Shown here piece by piece: positions 47,366-57,890 of a stretch of 64,000 bases of DNA; the stretch's first letter is position 1; every line of letters starts with the position of its first letter. Both the position numbers and the translations under genes were made by a program. Source of the stretch: Boswellia sacra (Eukaryota; Streptophyta; Magnoliopsida; Sapindales; Burseraceae); NCBI GenBank assembly GCA_013180625.2, contig SNVD02011487.1:1-64000 (forward strand), in the 5' to 3' direction. A model generated the notes under the pieces. It saw only the letters and a list, made by a program, of their open reading frames with translations. It was not told the DNA's origin and ran no database searches.

Positions 47366-49091
47366 CATAAATAATTTAAATAAGTTAAATAAATATATTT
47401 AACACAAAATTTTAGTTTGATTTTTATAGTATTATTTAAGATAAAGGACTTTTATGGAATAAAAATTGCAATACATCGTTTACATGTTATCATTCTTATT
47501 TAAGCCAAAAATTTTCAATTTTTTAATGAGTGATTTATCACTTAATTTAAGTGATAATTTTGAAAAACAAACAAAATATTATTCCCTTAAACCTTAAGAC
47601 TATTTAGACTTAAGTGATAAGTGGGAAAAGAAGACTCCTAATTTAATGATTTCAATCAAGATACTTTTTATGTATAATATTGATTAATTAGTTGACAATC
47701 TATTTATTACCTATACTATTACCTTTTATAATTACTATTGAAATTAATCTAAAATTTTCATTTTAAATTAACTATCTTTTACATTTGATTTAATTAATAA
47801 TAGTACAATTTAATGAAAATAAACACATGTTAAAAAAAATCCGTTAAACAAGTCTCACCTCATGCAATGTGATGTGACTGACTTGTAATTAATTTAATGT
47901 AACACTATATTTAGGATAATCAATTAATTGTTTGATATAATAATAAAATATTCTCATAATAAAGGATTATTCTTAGATTGGAAGGGATTACTTTAACTGG
48001 AATAAATTAGTTTAATTATTATCATAATCAATTTTACTAATTACTATATCAATATTAATTAGAAAAAATTAATCTATCATTTATATAATAAATTTAAATA
48101 ATGAAGACTTTATCAACAAATTAAGAAGGCCACAAATTCATGTTAAAGCTATTAAACATACTTCATTATGAAATATATTGTACTCCTTAACAAACAATCG
48201 TGATTTATGAGTTGTGAAATATGAATTTTCTTTTTGGCCATATGTAATTATATATGCGTAAACAATTAATATATCTTTTTTTAAAAATTAGTTGGACAAT
48301 GAAATTTTTAATTACAATGTTACTCATTTTTCATTTTAATTTGACAAAAGTAACTTTGCAACATTTGAAAAATACATCTAAAAAAAAGAAAATTATTGAA
48401 ATTTAAATTAATTTTCAAAGTTTATATATATAATTTAACTTATTTTATTTATTTGCAAAATAAGAGGGACAAAATTTTATTTATAATGAGTATAATAGTT
48501 ATGTCTTGATAATTTAACTATAATTTTTTAGTTTTAATTAAAAATAATATCAAATTAATTTAAAAAAAGAAGCGCCATTATTGGGCGGCAAACGGAAAAT
48601 GAGAAAGCGCCAAAATTTCGGAGTGAATAGAAAACAATTGAAGGCCAAAACCTGCGCCAAAACTCATCCGATGCGGCACCCACTCTTTGAGCTTATAATA
48701 AATTTAAAATTAACCTTTATAAAATCCAACATACCAGATGGATTGAGAAAGGCTGAATGAGTCCTTAGATTGGACAAATGACAAATTTCAAACGATTTAA
48801 AGAAGACGACAGCAAGTCGAGAACAAGCGAAGATGTAAAAAGCAAGTACAAATATGTATTTCTTTTAACGTGCTCGGAAACACCATGACATGAAAAGTAC
48901 ATGAAGACAATTTTCTCATTAGTCGAGATTATTTTAGAGAGAGACAGAGAAGTTAGCCCTTGCTTTCTTTTCTTCTCTTCTCTCTCTCCCTCTCTCCCCT
49001 TTTTTTTTTTTGGTAATCTTATACTTCCCAAGTAATGTGGTAATCATTTTATAACTCATAACACTTTGTCACATTAGTTCAACATCGACAT
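47366..49091. other. AT-rich spacer ending in a possible promoter segment
   Basis: 47366-48560 is AT-rich without features. 48570-48680 is less AT-rich and holds two E2F-like sites. 48940-49010 is a CT-rich run. No coding sequence is recognised; Copia E begins at 49092. Confidence 0.5.
48607..48662. promoter_or_regulatory. Pair of E2F-like sites
   Basis: GCGCCAAAA occurs at 48607-48615 and 48654-48662, each the inverse of TTTTGGCGC, a match to the plant E2F consensus TTTSSCGC. Nearby GCGCCATTA (48572-48580) and GGGCGGCAAA (48583-48592) are weaker. E2F sites typify promoters of S-phase genes. No such gene is seen next to them, so the role is inferred. Confidence 0.45.
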
Positions 49092-49322
49092 TGTTGGAAG
49101 TAGTTGCTTGAGTTTAGAACTTTCAATTTATTGTTAGAATAAATCCCTATTATTTAGGATTGTTTTTGACTCTTTCCAGTAGCTATTACCACAGTTTGTG
49201 GGCTGTTTTCTCTCATTTTCAGTTAGGTTCGTAAAGCTATATAAGCCTACAGTTGTTATCAATAAAACTCAAGCTTTTTCAATCAATTTACTTAAGTTTC
49301 CTTCGTACAAGTAAACTTTATA
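49092..49322 (+). repeat. 5' LTR of Copia E
   Basis: 231 bp, with a TATA box CTATATAAG at 49237-49245. It ends TATA where the 3' LTR ends TACA. Confidence 0.95.
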
Positions 49323-49325
49323 AAT

Positions 49326-49338
49326 TGGTATCAGAGCC
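49326..49338 (+). other. Primer binding site of Copia E
   Basis: TGGTATCAGAGCC starts four bases after the LTR and is complementary to the 3' end of initiator-methionine tRNA. Confidence 0.9.
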
Positions 49339-49439
49339 ACACGCACAGGGGCCTGATAGAAAGAATTTGAGTGTGAGGTTAGGAACTGCAGTATCCTAAC
49401 AAGAGAAAGAAAGTGAAACACTTAGGGAGAGATTAAGAG

Positions 49440-51862
49440 ATGGCAGCAGAAAGCAACATTGGTTTTGCTCAACCTAGCATTCCCAAATTCGATGGAGATT
49501 ACGACCATTGGAGTATGCTGATGGAAAATTTTCTGAGGTCGAAGGAGTACTGGAATCTCATCGAAACTGGATACTCTGAACCTGGAAGAGAAGAAACATT
49601 GACGGCTGCACAGAAAAAGACTCTGGACGAACTCAAACTGAAGGACTTAAAGGTGAAAAACTATCTCTTCCAGTCCATTGACAAATCAATCTTGAAGACC
49701 ATTCTTCAAAAGGACACATCCAGACAAATATGGGAGTCAATGAAGAGAAAATTTCAAGGAAATGCAAGGGTTCAACGTGCACAACTCCAAGCACTTCGTC
49801 GAGATTTTGAAGTTTTGGAAATGAAGATTGGAGAATCAGTTTCCGATTACTTCTCAAGAGTCATGCTGGTTGCTAATAATATGAGAAACTATGGAGAAGA
49901 CATGCCAGATGTTAAAGTTGTGGAGAAAATCCTACGCTCTTTAACAGAACAATTTAACTACATTGTCTGTTCTATTGAGGAGTCAAAAGATATCGATTCT
50001 CTCACGGTTGATGAGCTACAAAGCTCTTTGATTGTGCATGAACAGAAGTTTCGAAGAAAGGATGGTGAAGACCAACATGCTTTGAAAGTAAGTTCAGAGG
50101 AGAAACTTGCCACACGAGGAAGAGCCAAAGGCATCTTTAGAGGACGAGGCAGAGGAAGAGGAAGACAGAGTTTCAATCGAGCCACAGTTGAATGCTTTAA
50201 CTATCACAAACTCGGTCATTATCAGTATGAGTGTTCATCCTGGGACAAAGTAGCAAATTATGCTGAGCTTGATGAGAAAGAAGAGCTCTTGTTAATGTCA
50301 TATGTGGAGATGAACAATGCAAAAAGAGAAGAGGCTTGGTTTTTGGACTCAGGATGCTCGAACCACATGAGTGGAGATAAATCAGTATTCAGCGAGATGG
50401 ATGACACTTTCATACATGTGGTGAAGCTTGGAAACAACACAAAAATGAATGTACTTGGAAAGGGAAAAGTGAAGCTCAGGGTGAATGGAGTAGCTCATGT
50501 GGTCACTGAAGTATATTATATACTCGAACTCAAGAATAATCTCTTGAGTATAGATCAACTACAGGAGCGAGGTTTGGCCATCCTAATTCAGTCAGGAATG
50601 TGTTGGATATATCATCCTCAAAAAGGTCTGATCATTCAGACTAATATGGCTGCAAACAGAATGTTTGTTTTGTTTACCCAGACTCAAGTTCAAAAGGAAT
50701 CATGTTTCAACACTATTACACAAGACAATTCACACCTATGGCATTGCAGATATGCTCATCTTAGCCACAAAGGGCTAAAGACACTGCAGTCAAAAGAAAT
50801 GGTTATAGGCCTACCTAAACTACCAAATTCCTCGGTTATGTGTAAGGATTGCATGAAGGGCAAGCAACATCGTGATCCAATTCCCAGGAAAAGTCAGTGG
50901 AGAGCAACTCAGAAATTACAATTGGTTCATGCAGACATTTGCGGCCCCATTACTCCGGCCTCCAATAGTAAGAAGAGGTATATTTTATGTTTCATAGATG
51001 ATTTTTCTAGAAAAGCATGGACATATTTTTTATTAGAGAAATCAGAAGCATTTTATTACTTTAAGTGCTTCAAGATACTCGTGGAAAAGGAAACTAGCCT
51101 ACCTATTAAGTGTCTGCGTACAGATAGGGGAGGAGAGTTTAATTCTATGGAGTTTAACGAGTTTTGTAAGCAAAATGGAATAAAGAGGCAGTTGACTATG
51201 GCTTACACTCCGCAGCAAAATGGAGTAGCCGAGCGCAAGAATAGGACCATGATGAATCTTGTGAGGTCAATGTTGTCAGAAAAAAAGATGCCTAAAACCT
51301 TTTGGCCCGAGGCAGTGAGATGGACAGTGTATGTGCTAAATAGGTCACCTAAATTAGCTGTTAAAGAGATGACTCCAGAGGAGGCTTGGAGTGGAGAAAA
51401 ACCATCAGTGGAACACTTTAGAGTGTTCAGATGTGTAGGGCATGTCCATGTCCCAGATGCTAGGAGAACCAAGCTTGAAGATAAAAGTATGAGATGTGTG
51501 CTTCTTGGTGTTAGTGATGAGTCCAAAGGATACAGATTATATGATCCTATTGCTAAAAAAATTATTGTGAGTCGAGATGTGATCTTCGAAGAAGAAAATC
51601 ATTGGAATTGGGATGTAAGCTATGAAAAGGAGCTATTGATGGACTTAGAATGGGAAGATAGTAAGAGCAATACGCATGATGAGGAAGAGTATGAAGAGAA
51701 CATAGAAGAGGAAGAAGCTGGAATTGACGCAGGACATGTTTCTTCAAGTAGCAATGATGAAAAAGGCATAAATGCTAGGGAGGGCAGAATTAGGTTGCCT
51801 CCTTCATGGATGGGAGACTATGTTTCAGGTGAAGGTCTTTCAGAAGAAGAAGTGAATATGGC
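49440..51862 (+). pseudogene. Copia E polyprotein, 5' part: Gag, protease, integrase
   Basis: The start ATG (49440) follows the 5' leader. Domains by residue: Gag about 1-210 (PKFDGDYDHWSMLMENFL), an Arg/Gly-rich stretch (GRGRGRGRQ) and a zinc knuckle near 251 whose second Cys is Tyr (CFNYHKLGHYQYEC); protease DSGCSNHM near 302; pre-integrase WHCRYAHLSHKGL and CKDCMKGK; integrase with HADICGP, LRTDRGGEF and QQNGVAERKNR, so the D, D and E residues are all present. The frame runs into F2 at 51863 and stops at 51918-51920, adding about 18 foreign residues. It was one polyprotein with 56298-57855 before F2 inserted. Confidence 0.92.
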
Positions 51863-53271
51863 TGATGCGTTTGAAACTAGCAAGTATACTAGTCGCACAA
51901 GTAATAAAGTGATAAAGTAAGATATCGTTCCCACGAGGATTGATTCTAATTGAATTTGTTATTTCCAGCAACAATAAACTAAACAGGGGGGATTTTTGTT
52001 GAATGATTTACTAAATGAAATAAGAATGCAAGTAAAGAATAACAAAACAGAAAGTAAATTTGAATGAAAAATCAATGGGAGAAAGCTGGTTAAGGGATCC
52101 TTCTCTACCACAAGATATGGATTTGCGAATTAATTGTAGAATTGTCATCTAATTACAGCATTGAAGTTATCAACCGTAGATAACAACAAGCTCTGTTACC
52201 CAATCTTTCCTTACTTTGTTGTTAAATAAAACAAGCTCTTTATTTAATCTCTATCCATTAAACAACCTAGAACAAGCTCTCTGAGTTTAATTCAATGGAT
52301 GCATTATGATAAGAAAGATAGGTTGATCTAAGCAATAAACACACAAGCTCGGATTATTTAACTTAGGTTATATTCTCCAATTGTAATCTCTGATCACAAT
52401 TTTGCTACTAATGATTAGAAATTCAAGACAATTACGGATCAAGATTTCTAGTCTAGCAATAAATCACAACCAGATTATATTCAGTTGGCCACTCAAATAC
52501 AATCAGCAAGCAATCATAAGCATTAAATATGGGAGAATACAAGCAACTTCAATTAGAGAATTGGATAACAATTCCTTACACAATCAACTTACAAAAACCA
52601 TATCAGGGGCTTTGAAATCACCCTCAACCAATTCAGATTCAGTTACACATGTTTAAGAACGTGGTAAATACAATACAACATGGAGACATTCCAGAAAATG
52701 AAAGGGAAGGGAAAAACTTAGCAAATTTGATGTAATTCTCTTTGGATTGTAGTTCTTCCTCTTTCCAAGCTTCCTTTCTCCTTCAAGAACTCCAAGAGAT
52801 GAAAGAATTCCAGAGCTGCAGCCTCCACCACGTTCTCCCCTCTTCAAGTTATCAAAATAAAACCCTAAAATGTGTTTAAATACTCTGCTACAGTGAATTG
52901 CTACAGTGCCCGTATTATACATGCTACAGTGACTTGTGGAATTATATTTCTATACATCTCACACTGTTTTGATTAGAACTTTTGGTACACTGAATGGATT
53001 TATAAACCGTAAATTTCTCCAGAAAATAGACTTCGAGAGCTTTCCAACGGTATATAATATGTCATCGGGTTCATTGTATATCAATACAATTAAATCCGAG
53101 AAGATGGTGACTAGCAGAGGTGAAAATGAAGGGTTTTACTCCATTTTTGTGCAAGTTGCTCCAAAACTCCTACAAACATCAAAACCACACAAAAACATAA
53201 AAATACCAAGGAATATAGCAAAGAAACATGGACGAATTGATATAAAAGTAATACATAAATAGACACTATCA
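51863..53271 (-). repeat. 3' LTR of element F2
   Basis: 1409 bp. On the minus strand it starts TGATAGTGTC directly after the polypurine tract (plus 53272-53286) and ends GCATCA. Near its end it carries TCCTCGTGGGAACGATATCT and ATTACTTGTGCGACTAGTAT, wording seen at the ends of plant Athila/Tat-like LTRs. The choice of end is set by the matching flanking pentamers. Confidence 0.8.
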
Positions 53272-55246
53272 AATTCCCCCACACTTAGACTTTGCTAGTC
53301 CTCGAGCAACTAAAATGATACGAAACAAAACTAAACCGAAACAGAATCAAAGAAAAATTAAAACACACCAATGCTTCAACTTGCAAATAGGCCTCAAAGA
53401 TTGTACTTAATTATAACCCAAGGAAAACTTCAAAATAATGCACTTGATCAACAATTTTATCTCAAATATTAGTTTCGCTTCACTTCAATTCCTCAAGTGT
53501 GTGTGTGTAGAGCCATTCTCACCTAATCACTTGTAACCCGGATGAGTTTATGCATAAAAATGAATCATATTTAATATTGAAGATGTGTGTATAAATGAAC
53601 TCCATAGGCCTGCTTTTCAAGTCACTCTCCACTAATGTAGACATGCACAACACCAAGGATCAAGTAGGACTTTATTAAGCTTGTAACGTTTGGCTTGGGT
53701 GAAGGTATGATAAAGGATAATAATTTGGCTCAAATCACCCACAAACACATAAATCATTCAAGATATGTAGAGCTCAACCCTATAACACAACTTTATTTTA
53801 ATTCACCAGGTTACTCCCCCAAACTTATTTAGAACACTCAATCTTCTTTTTTTTTTCTCTTCTCTTCTTCTTCTTTTTTTTGTAGAAAACAAAAGAAACT
53901 ACACCCCCACACTTTGTTGTTTCATTCTTTTTAAGAACACCCAAGGGTATAGAACTCTTTTTCTTTTCTTTTTCTTTTCTTTTTTTTTTTAACTGCAATT
54001 CCACTCCCCCACACTTAAACAATACATTGTCCTCAATGTTTAAGTACGTGGAAGATAAGTACAGATTTTTTTTCTCTTTTTTTTTATTACAAACATAATA
54101 AAACTCACTTGCATTGCTCATGGCACAATCCAACCTCCTCTAACTTCCCAAAACCAGAACATAGCTCAAAATGTAATTGCGAATGATTTACATGCTCATA
54201 GGTAAGGGATAAACTGTTTGGAACAAATTTAATTGAGATTAGGAAATCTTTTAGTGAGTTAACAAAGAAAAAGGTTTACAGAGGCTCAAAGGGGTAACTA
54301 GGGATCAATTTTAGTCAAGGTTGGCTCTTAAGGCTCAAACGATCCAAAGATGGCCTAAATCATTTCCCTAATGTTGCACAGTCTAGGATTTCGCCTCGAG
54401 TGACCATCAAACAAGTTCTAGAATTCATTAAAATCTGAAGAAACACTTAAATTACATAAACTTTCTCTAAGTAAACAAATAACTCAGTGATAATGGCTCG
54501 GTGCTCAATTTTGTGCAAGGAATCAAAGGTAAAGCAAAAGCTAATTAACATTTCAAGCACACAGATCTATGCATCATTTATCATTTTCCAAGAGTTATTT
54601 TCAATTCAATCATTGCCTTATCATTGGCCCATAAAATACAAGAGAAGAGGTACGTGGCGTTGTTACACCTGAGTCAAGATTGTATGTTTCAACAATCCTT
54701 AGGACCAGTAGCCCGCAGACTTAAGGTTTCCAGCCTATATACCTTTATTATGAAAGAACAAAACAAGATACAAGACACTTAAAACAACATGAAATAAACA
54801 AACTACAGATTTATGTCGAGAGAATGCGTTTCAAGGGTTAAAGAAAACCCCATATTCTGCCATTCTCAACTTTTTTCCATAATTTTTTTTAATCGAAACT
54901 GATAAAGACAAAAAACACATAACAACTTCTAAAATACATAAAACTAAACTTACTCATAAAATAACAAAGTCCAACAAGCCAGCAAACAAAAACAAGTCAG
55001 TTAGAATGGGTCTAAAAAGTTTAGAAGTTAGCCTCCTTATTCAGCCATTATAGATTAAAGAGATCCATAATGCGTTTCAAGAGGACTTAAACTTTTTAAG
55101 CCACCACTCTAAAAACCAAGATTAGAAAATATTACATGGGAGGAAAGAAACAACCTGAAAAATCTCAAAATAAATAACATGAAAAACTTCAAATAAACAC
55201 AATAAAAAGAAAGCATACAAAAACGAAGCAAACCAGCAAATAGAGA
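53272..55246 (-). other. Non-coding interior of F2 downstream of LOG
   Basis: No coding frame is recognised. On the minus strand the tract AAGTGTGGGGG or AAGTTTGGGGG occurs at plus 53276-53287, 53816-53827, 53904-53915 and 54006-54017; the first abuts the LTR and is the working polypurine tract. The hairpin with CATTGAGGACAATG lies at 54013-54044. The part at 54970-55150 is homologous to 860-1000 of element F1. Confidence 0.7.
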
Positions 55247-55897
55247 TTACAGATGGAGTGTTAAATCCAGTTTACGCCTCTTATTGCCTTCTCCAAACCA
55301 ATCAATCCGAGCTGTTGTTGGATCAGGCGAATAGACGAATTCTTGTAGTTTGTCAATTAACTCCCCTGCCGTTGAAGCTGTAACAAGGATTTGCCTCGAT
55401 GATGGTGAGATAAAATTTTTTTCTACAGCTTGATCAAGAAAAGACAACAAACCATCAAAAAAATTATTGACATTTAACAAACCAATGGGTTTCCGATGGA
55501 TGTTTAGCTGTGCCCAAGAGGTGATTTGAAAAATCTCCTCTAATGTACCATAACCACCCGGCAAAGCTATAAATGCATCGGACTTAACAACCATATGTGC
55601 AATACGCTCATGCATGATAGAGACTTGTAACTCTTCCCCGATTGTGTTGCCTACGATATCTCGCACAGCTAATGGTTTAGGGATAATGCCGAGAACTTTA
55701 CTTCCTCCCAAGGATGCAGCTGTCGACACACACCCCATTAACCCAAGACTACCCCATCCATAAATCAAATGAATACCCCTCGCAGCTAATGTCCTACCAA
55801 GATCAAGAGCTGCTGTTGTAAACTCTCCATCTTTACCAAATTGCGATCCAAAAAATACGCATATATTTTGGAGTCGCCGAATTGGTGTTTTCTCCAT
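55247..55897 (-). CDS. LOG-like cytokinin riboside 5'-monophosphate phosphoribohydrolase
   Basis: 216 codons, intact. The start ATG at 55897 gives MEKTPIRRLQNICVFFGSQF; no earlier in-frame start is better. LOG enzymes release active cytokinin bases from their ribotides in the cytosol. Seen: FFGSQFGKDGEF (about 15-26), YGWGSLGLMG (46-55), MHERIAHM (95-102), the family hallmark PGGYGTLEE (113-121), SWAQLNIHRKPIGLLNVNNF (127-146), and a basic tail to RKLDLTLHL. Length is normal. Two usually conserved sites differ: the second Gly of the YGGGS loop is Trp48, and the Lys after MHER is Ile99, so activity is uncertain. Canonical plant LOG genes have several introns; this copy has none, as expected after passage through RNA. 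It lies inside LTR element F2, behind G-box repeats. Confidence 0.9.
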   Translation of the reverse strand: MEKTPIRRLQNICVFFGSQFGKDGEFTTAALDLGRTLAARGIHLIYGWGSLGLMGCVSTAASLGGSKVLGIIPKPLAVRDIVGNTIGEELQVSIMHERIAHMVVKSDAFIALPGGYGTLEEIFQITSWAQLNIHRKPIGLLNVNNFFDGLLSFLDQAVEKNFISPSSRQILVTASTAGELIDKLQEFVYSPDPTTARIDWFGEGNKRRKLDLTLHL

Positions 55898-55958
55898 TTC
55901 TACAAGTGCTCTAACCTTGTATAAGACAATGATGCACGTTAGGTAATATGCTTTTCAA

Positions 55959-56286
55959 GTGTAAGACAGGTTATAATAATGACATTTGAAAATATGGAGA
56001 ATGGATATATACACACATAAAACTCTCAAATTTGACACATGGGGACATAATTTCGGTGGGGGTTGCTCGATGCAGATTTATCGCCCTGAGATTTGAAAAA
56101 ATAGATATGCTTTCGGTGGGGTTTGACAAAACCTCCACACTTGTCGCCCACGTGTGCATGAAAAATGGAGATAAACTTTCGGTGGGGTTTGAAAAAATAG
56201 CCACACTTGTCTCCCACGTGAAGCATGACAATTAGAGATATACTTTCGATGGGGTTTGACAAAACCGCCACACTTGTCTCCCACAC
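55959..56286 (-). promoter_or_regulatory. LOG upstream region with 66-67-bp G-box repeats
   Basis: TTTCGG or TTTCGA repeat starts lie at 56111, 56177 and 56244 (period 66-67), with a diverged unit from about 56052. CACGTG cores lie at 56149-56154 and 56215-56220; the third unit is cut after CTCCCAC where it meets the element end. A TATATATCC-like box on the minus strand lies at plus 56003-56013, about 105 bp upstream of the start codon. The same block occurs at 1-333. G-boxes often serve light, abscisic-acid and circadian control; a role here is inference. Confidence 0.65.
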
Positions 56287-56297
56287 CTATCAATGGT

Positions 56298-57855
56298 GTT
56301 TAATGTATGTTCAGACCCGGTGAGTTTTGAAGAAGCCGTGAAGAGTCCAAAGTGGAGATTGGCCATGGATGAAGAAATTAAATCCATTGAGACGAACCAA
56401 ACTTGGAAGTTAGTAGAGTTACCAGTTGGGGCAAAGATAATAGGAGTAAAATGGGTTTACAAGACTAAACTGAATGAGCTTGGAGAGGTTGACAAATATA
56501 AAGCAAGGTTGGTGGTTAAAGGTTATTCACAGCAATATGGAGTGGATTACACAGAAGTGTACGCGCCTGTAGCCCGAATGGACACGGTGAGGATGATCAT
56601 AGCACTTGCTGCTAATAAAGGATGGAAACTCTATCAACTAGATGTCAAGTCTGCATTTTTACACGGAGAGTTAAGTGAAGAAGTTTATGTGGAGCAACCA
56701 AAAGGTTACGAAAAGAGAGGAAGTGAGCATAAGGTGTACAAATTGCATAAGGCACTTTGCGGACTAAAACAAGCCCCAATAGCTTGGTTTAGTCGAATTG
56801 AGTCTTATTTCATTAACGAAGGTTTTCAGAAAAGTCATAGTGAACAGACCTTGTTTATCAAACGGAGCAAAGAAGGTAAGATTCTCATTGTGAGTATTTA
56901 TGTTGATGATGTTTTGTTCACTGGTGATGATGAAGATATGATATATGAGTTTAAGTGTTCTATGAAGAAAGCGTTTGACATGACTGACTTAGGGAAAATG
57001 AGATTCTTCCTTGGGATAGAGGTACTGCAGAGGTCAGATGGCATTTTTATATGCCAAAGAAAATATGCAGCAGAACTGTTGAATCGGTTTGGCATGAAGG
57101 AGAGCAATCCAGTTTGCAATCCTATTGTTCCAGGATACAAGATAGATAAAGATGAGAAGGGAGACAAAGTGGATGAAACTTATTTCAAGCAGATCGTGGG
57201 AAGCCTGATGTATCTCACAACCACACGACCTGATCTCATGTTCATTGTAAGTCTGATAAGTCGTTTTATGGCAAATCCAACTGAGTTACACTTTCAAGCA
57301 GCAAAAAGAACATTGAGATATTTAAAAGGAACCATGAATTATGGAATCCTGTACAAGAAGGGAGGAGCTGGAAACTTGTTAGCCTTCACAGATAGTGATT
57401 ATGCAGGTGATGTGGAAGATCGAAAGAGTACTTCTGGCTATGTGTTTATGATGAGTGAAGGTGCAGTAGCCTGGTCATCAAGAAAGCAGCCTATTGTTAC
57501 TTTATCAACCACCGAGGCAGAGTTTGTGGCAGCAGCAACTTGTGCTTGCCAAGCTGTTTGGATGAGAAGAGTATTGAAAGAACTTGGTCATTTACAAGAA
57601 GAAAGCACTGTGGTGATGTGTGATAACAATTCTGCTATTAAATTGTCCAAAAATCCAGTTTTACATGGTAGATCTAAACACATAGATGTAGGATTTCATT
57701 TTCTCAGAGATCTTACCAAAGAAGGAGTTGTTGATCTAGTTTATTGTGGAACTCGAAATCAAGTTGCAGACCTGATGACGAAGCCATTGAAATTGGAAAT
57801 TTTTCAAAAGTTTCGTGAAGAACTTGGAGTGTGTACTGTTCCTGAGATGAACTGA
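56298..57855 (+). pseudogene. Copia E polyprotein, 3' part: reverse transcriptase and RNase H
   Basis: An open frame from the F2 junction to the stop at 57853-57855. RT: NQTWKLVELPVGAKIIGVKW, KYKARLVVKGYSQQYG, QLDVKSAFLHGEL, the catalytic box YVDDVLF (near 56902-56922), LGIEVLQRSDGIFI. RNase H: AFTDSDYAGDVEDRKSTSGY, STTEAEFVAAA, MCDNNSAIKLSKNPV, RSKHIDVGFHFLRD and VADLMTKPL. All motifs look intact. It is called broken only because F2 separates it from the start of the polyprotein. Confidence 0.93.
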
Positions 57856-57874
57856 TTGTCTGTAAAAAGCAATA

Positions 57875-57890
57875 AGTTCAAGGGAGGGAT
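57875..57890 (+). other. Polypurine tract of Copia E
   Basis: CAAGGGAGGGAT directly precedes the 3' LTR, the primer site for plus-strand DNA synthesis. Confidence 0.85.

Larger units (their letters stand above)
51863..56292 (-). mobile_element. Non-autonomous LTR element F2 carrying a LOG-like gene
   Basis: Target duplication: ATGGC (51858-51862) and ATGGT (56293-56297), one mismatch. On the minus strand the element starts TGATAG (56292) and ends GCATCA (51863), TG...CA termini; its 3' LTR (53271-51863) also starts TGATAG. The 5' LTR is gone apart from those first bases, which run into the LOG upstream repeats. Removing the insert and one duplication leaves Copia E in a single frame. The interior (about 3.0 kb) holds the LOG gene and non-coding sequence with several polypurine-like tracts; gag and pol are absent. 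It resembles Athila/Tat-related LARDs. The nearly intact duplication and the young host imply a recent insertion. Confidence 0.82.

Noticed and set aside
51872..53271. A 3' LTR of F2 ending at GTTTCA (51872) instead of 51863
   Set aside because: With that end the flanking five bases do not match the other side. Ending at GCATCA (51863) gives TG...CA termini, ATGGC/ATGGT flanks and an undisturbed Copia frame.
53825..54133. 102-codon Lys-rich minus-strand frame
   Set aside because: It comes from TTTTTCTTTT tracts on the plus strand and has no domain content.
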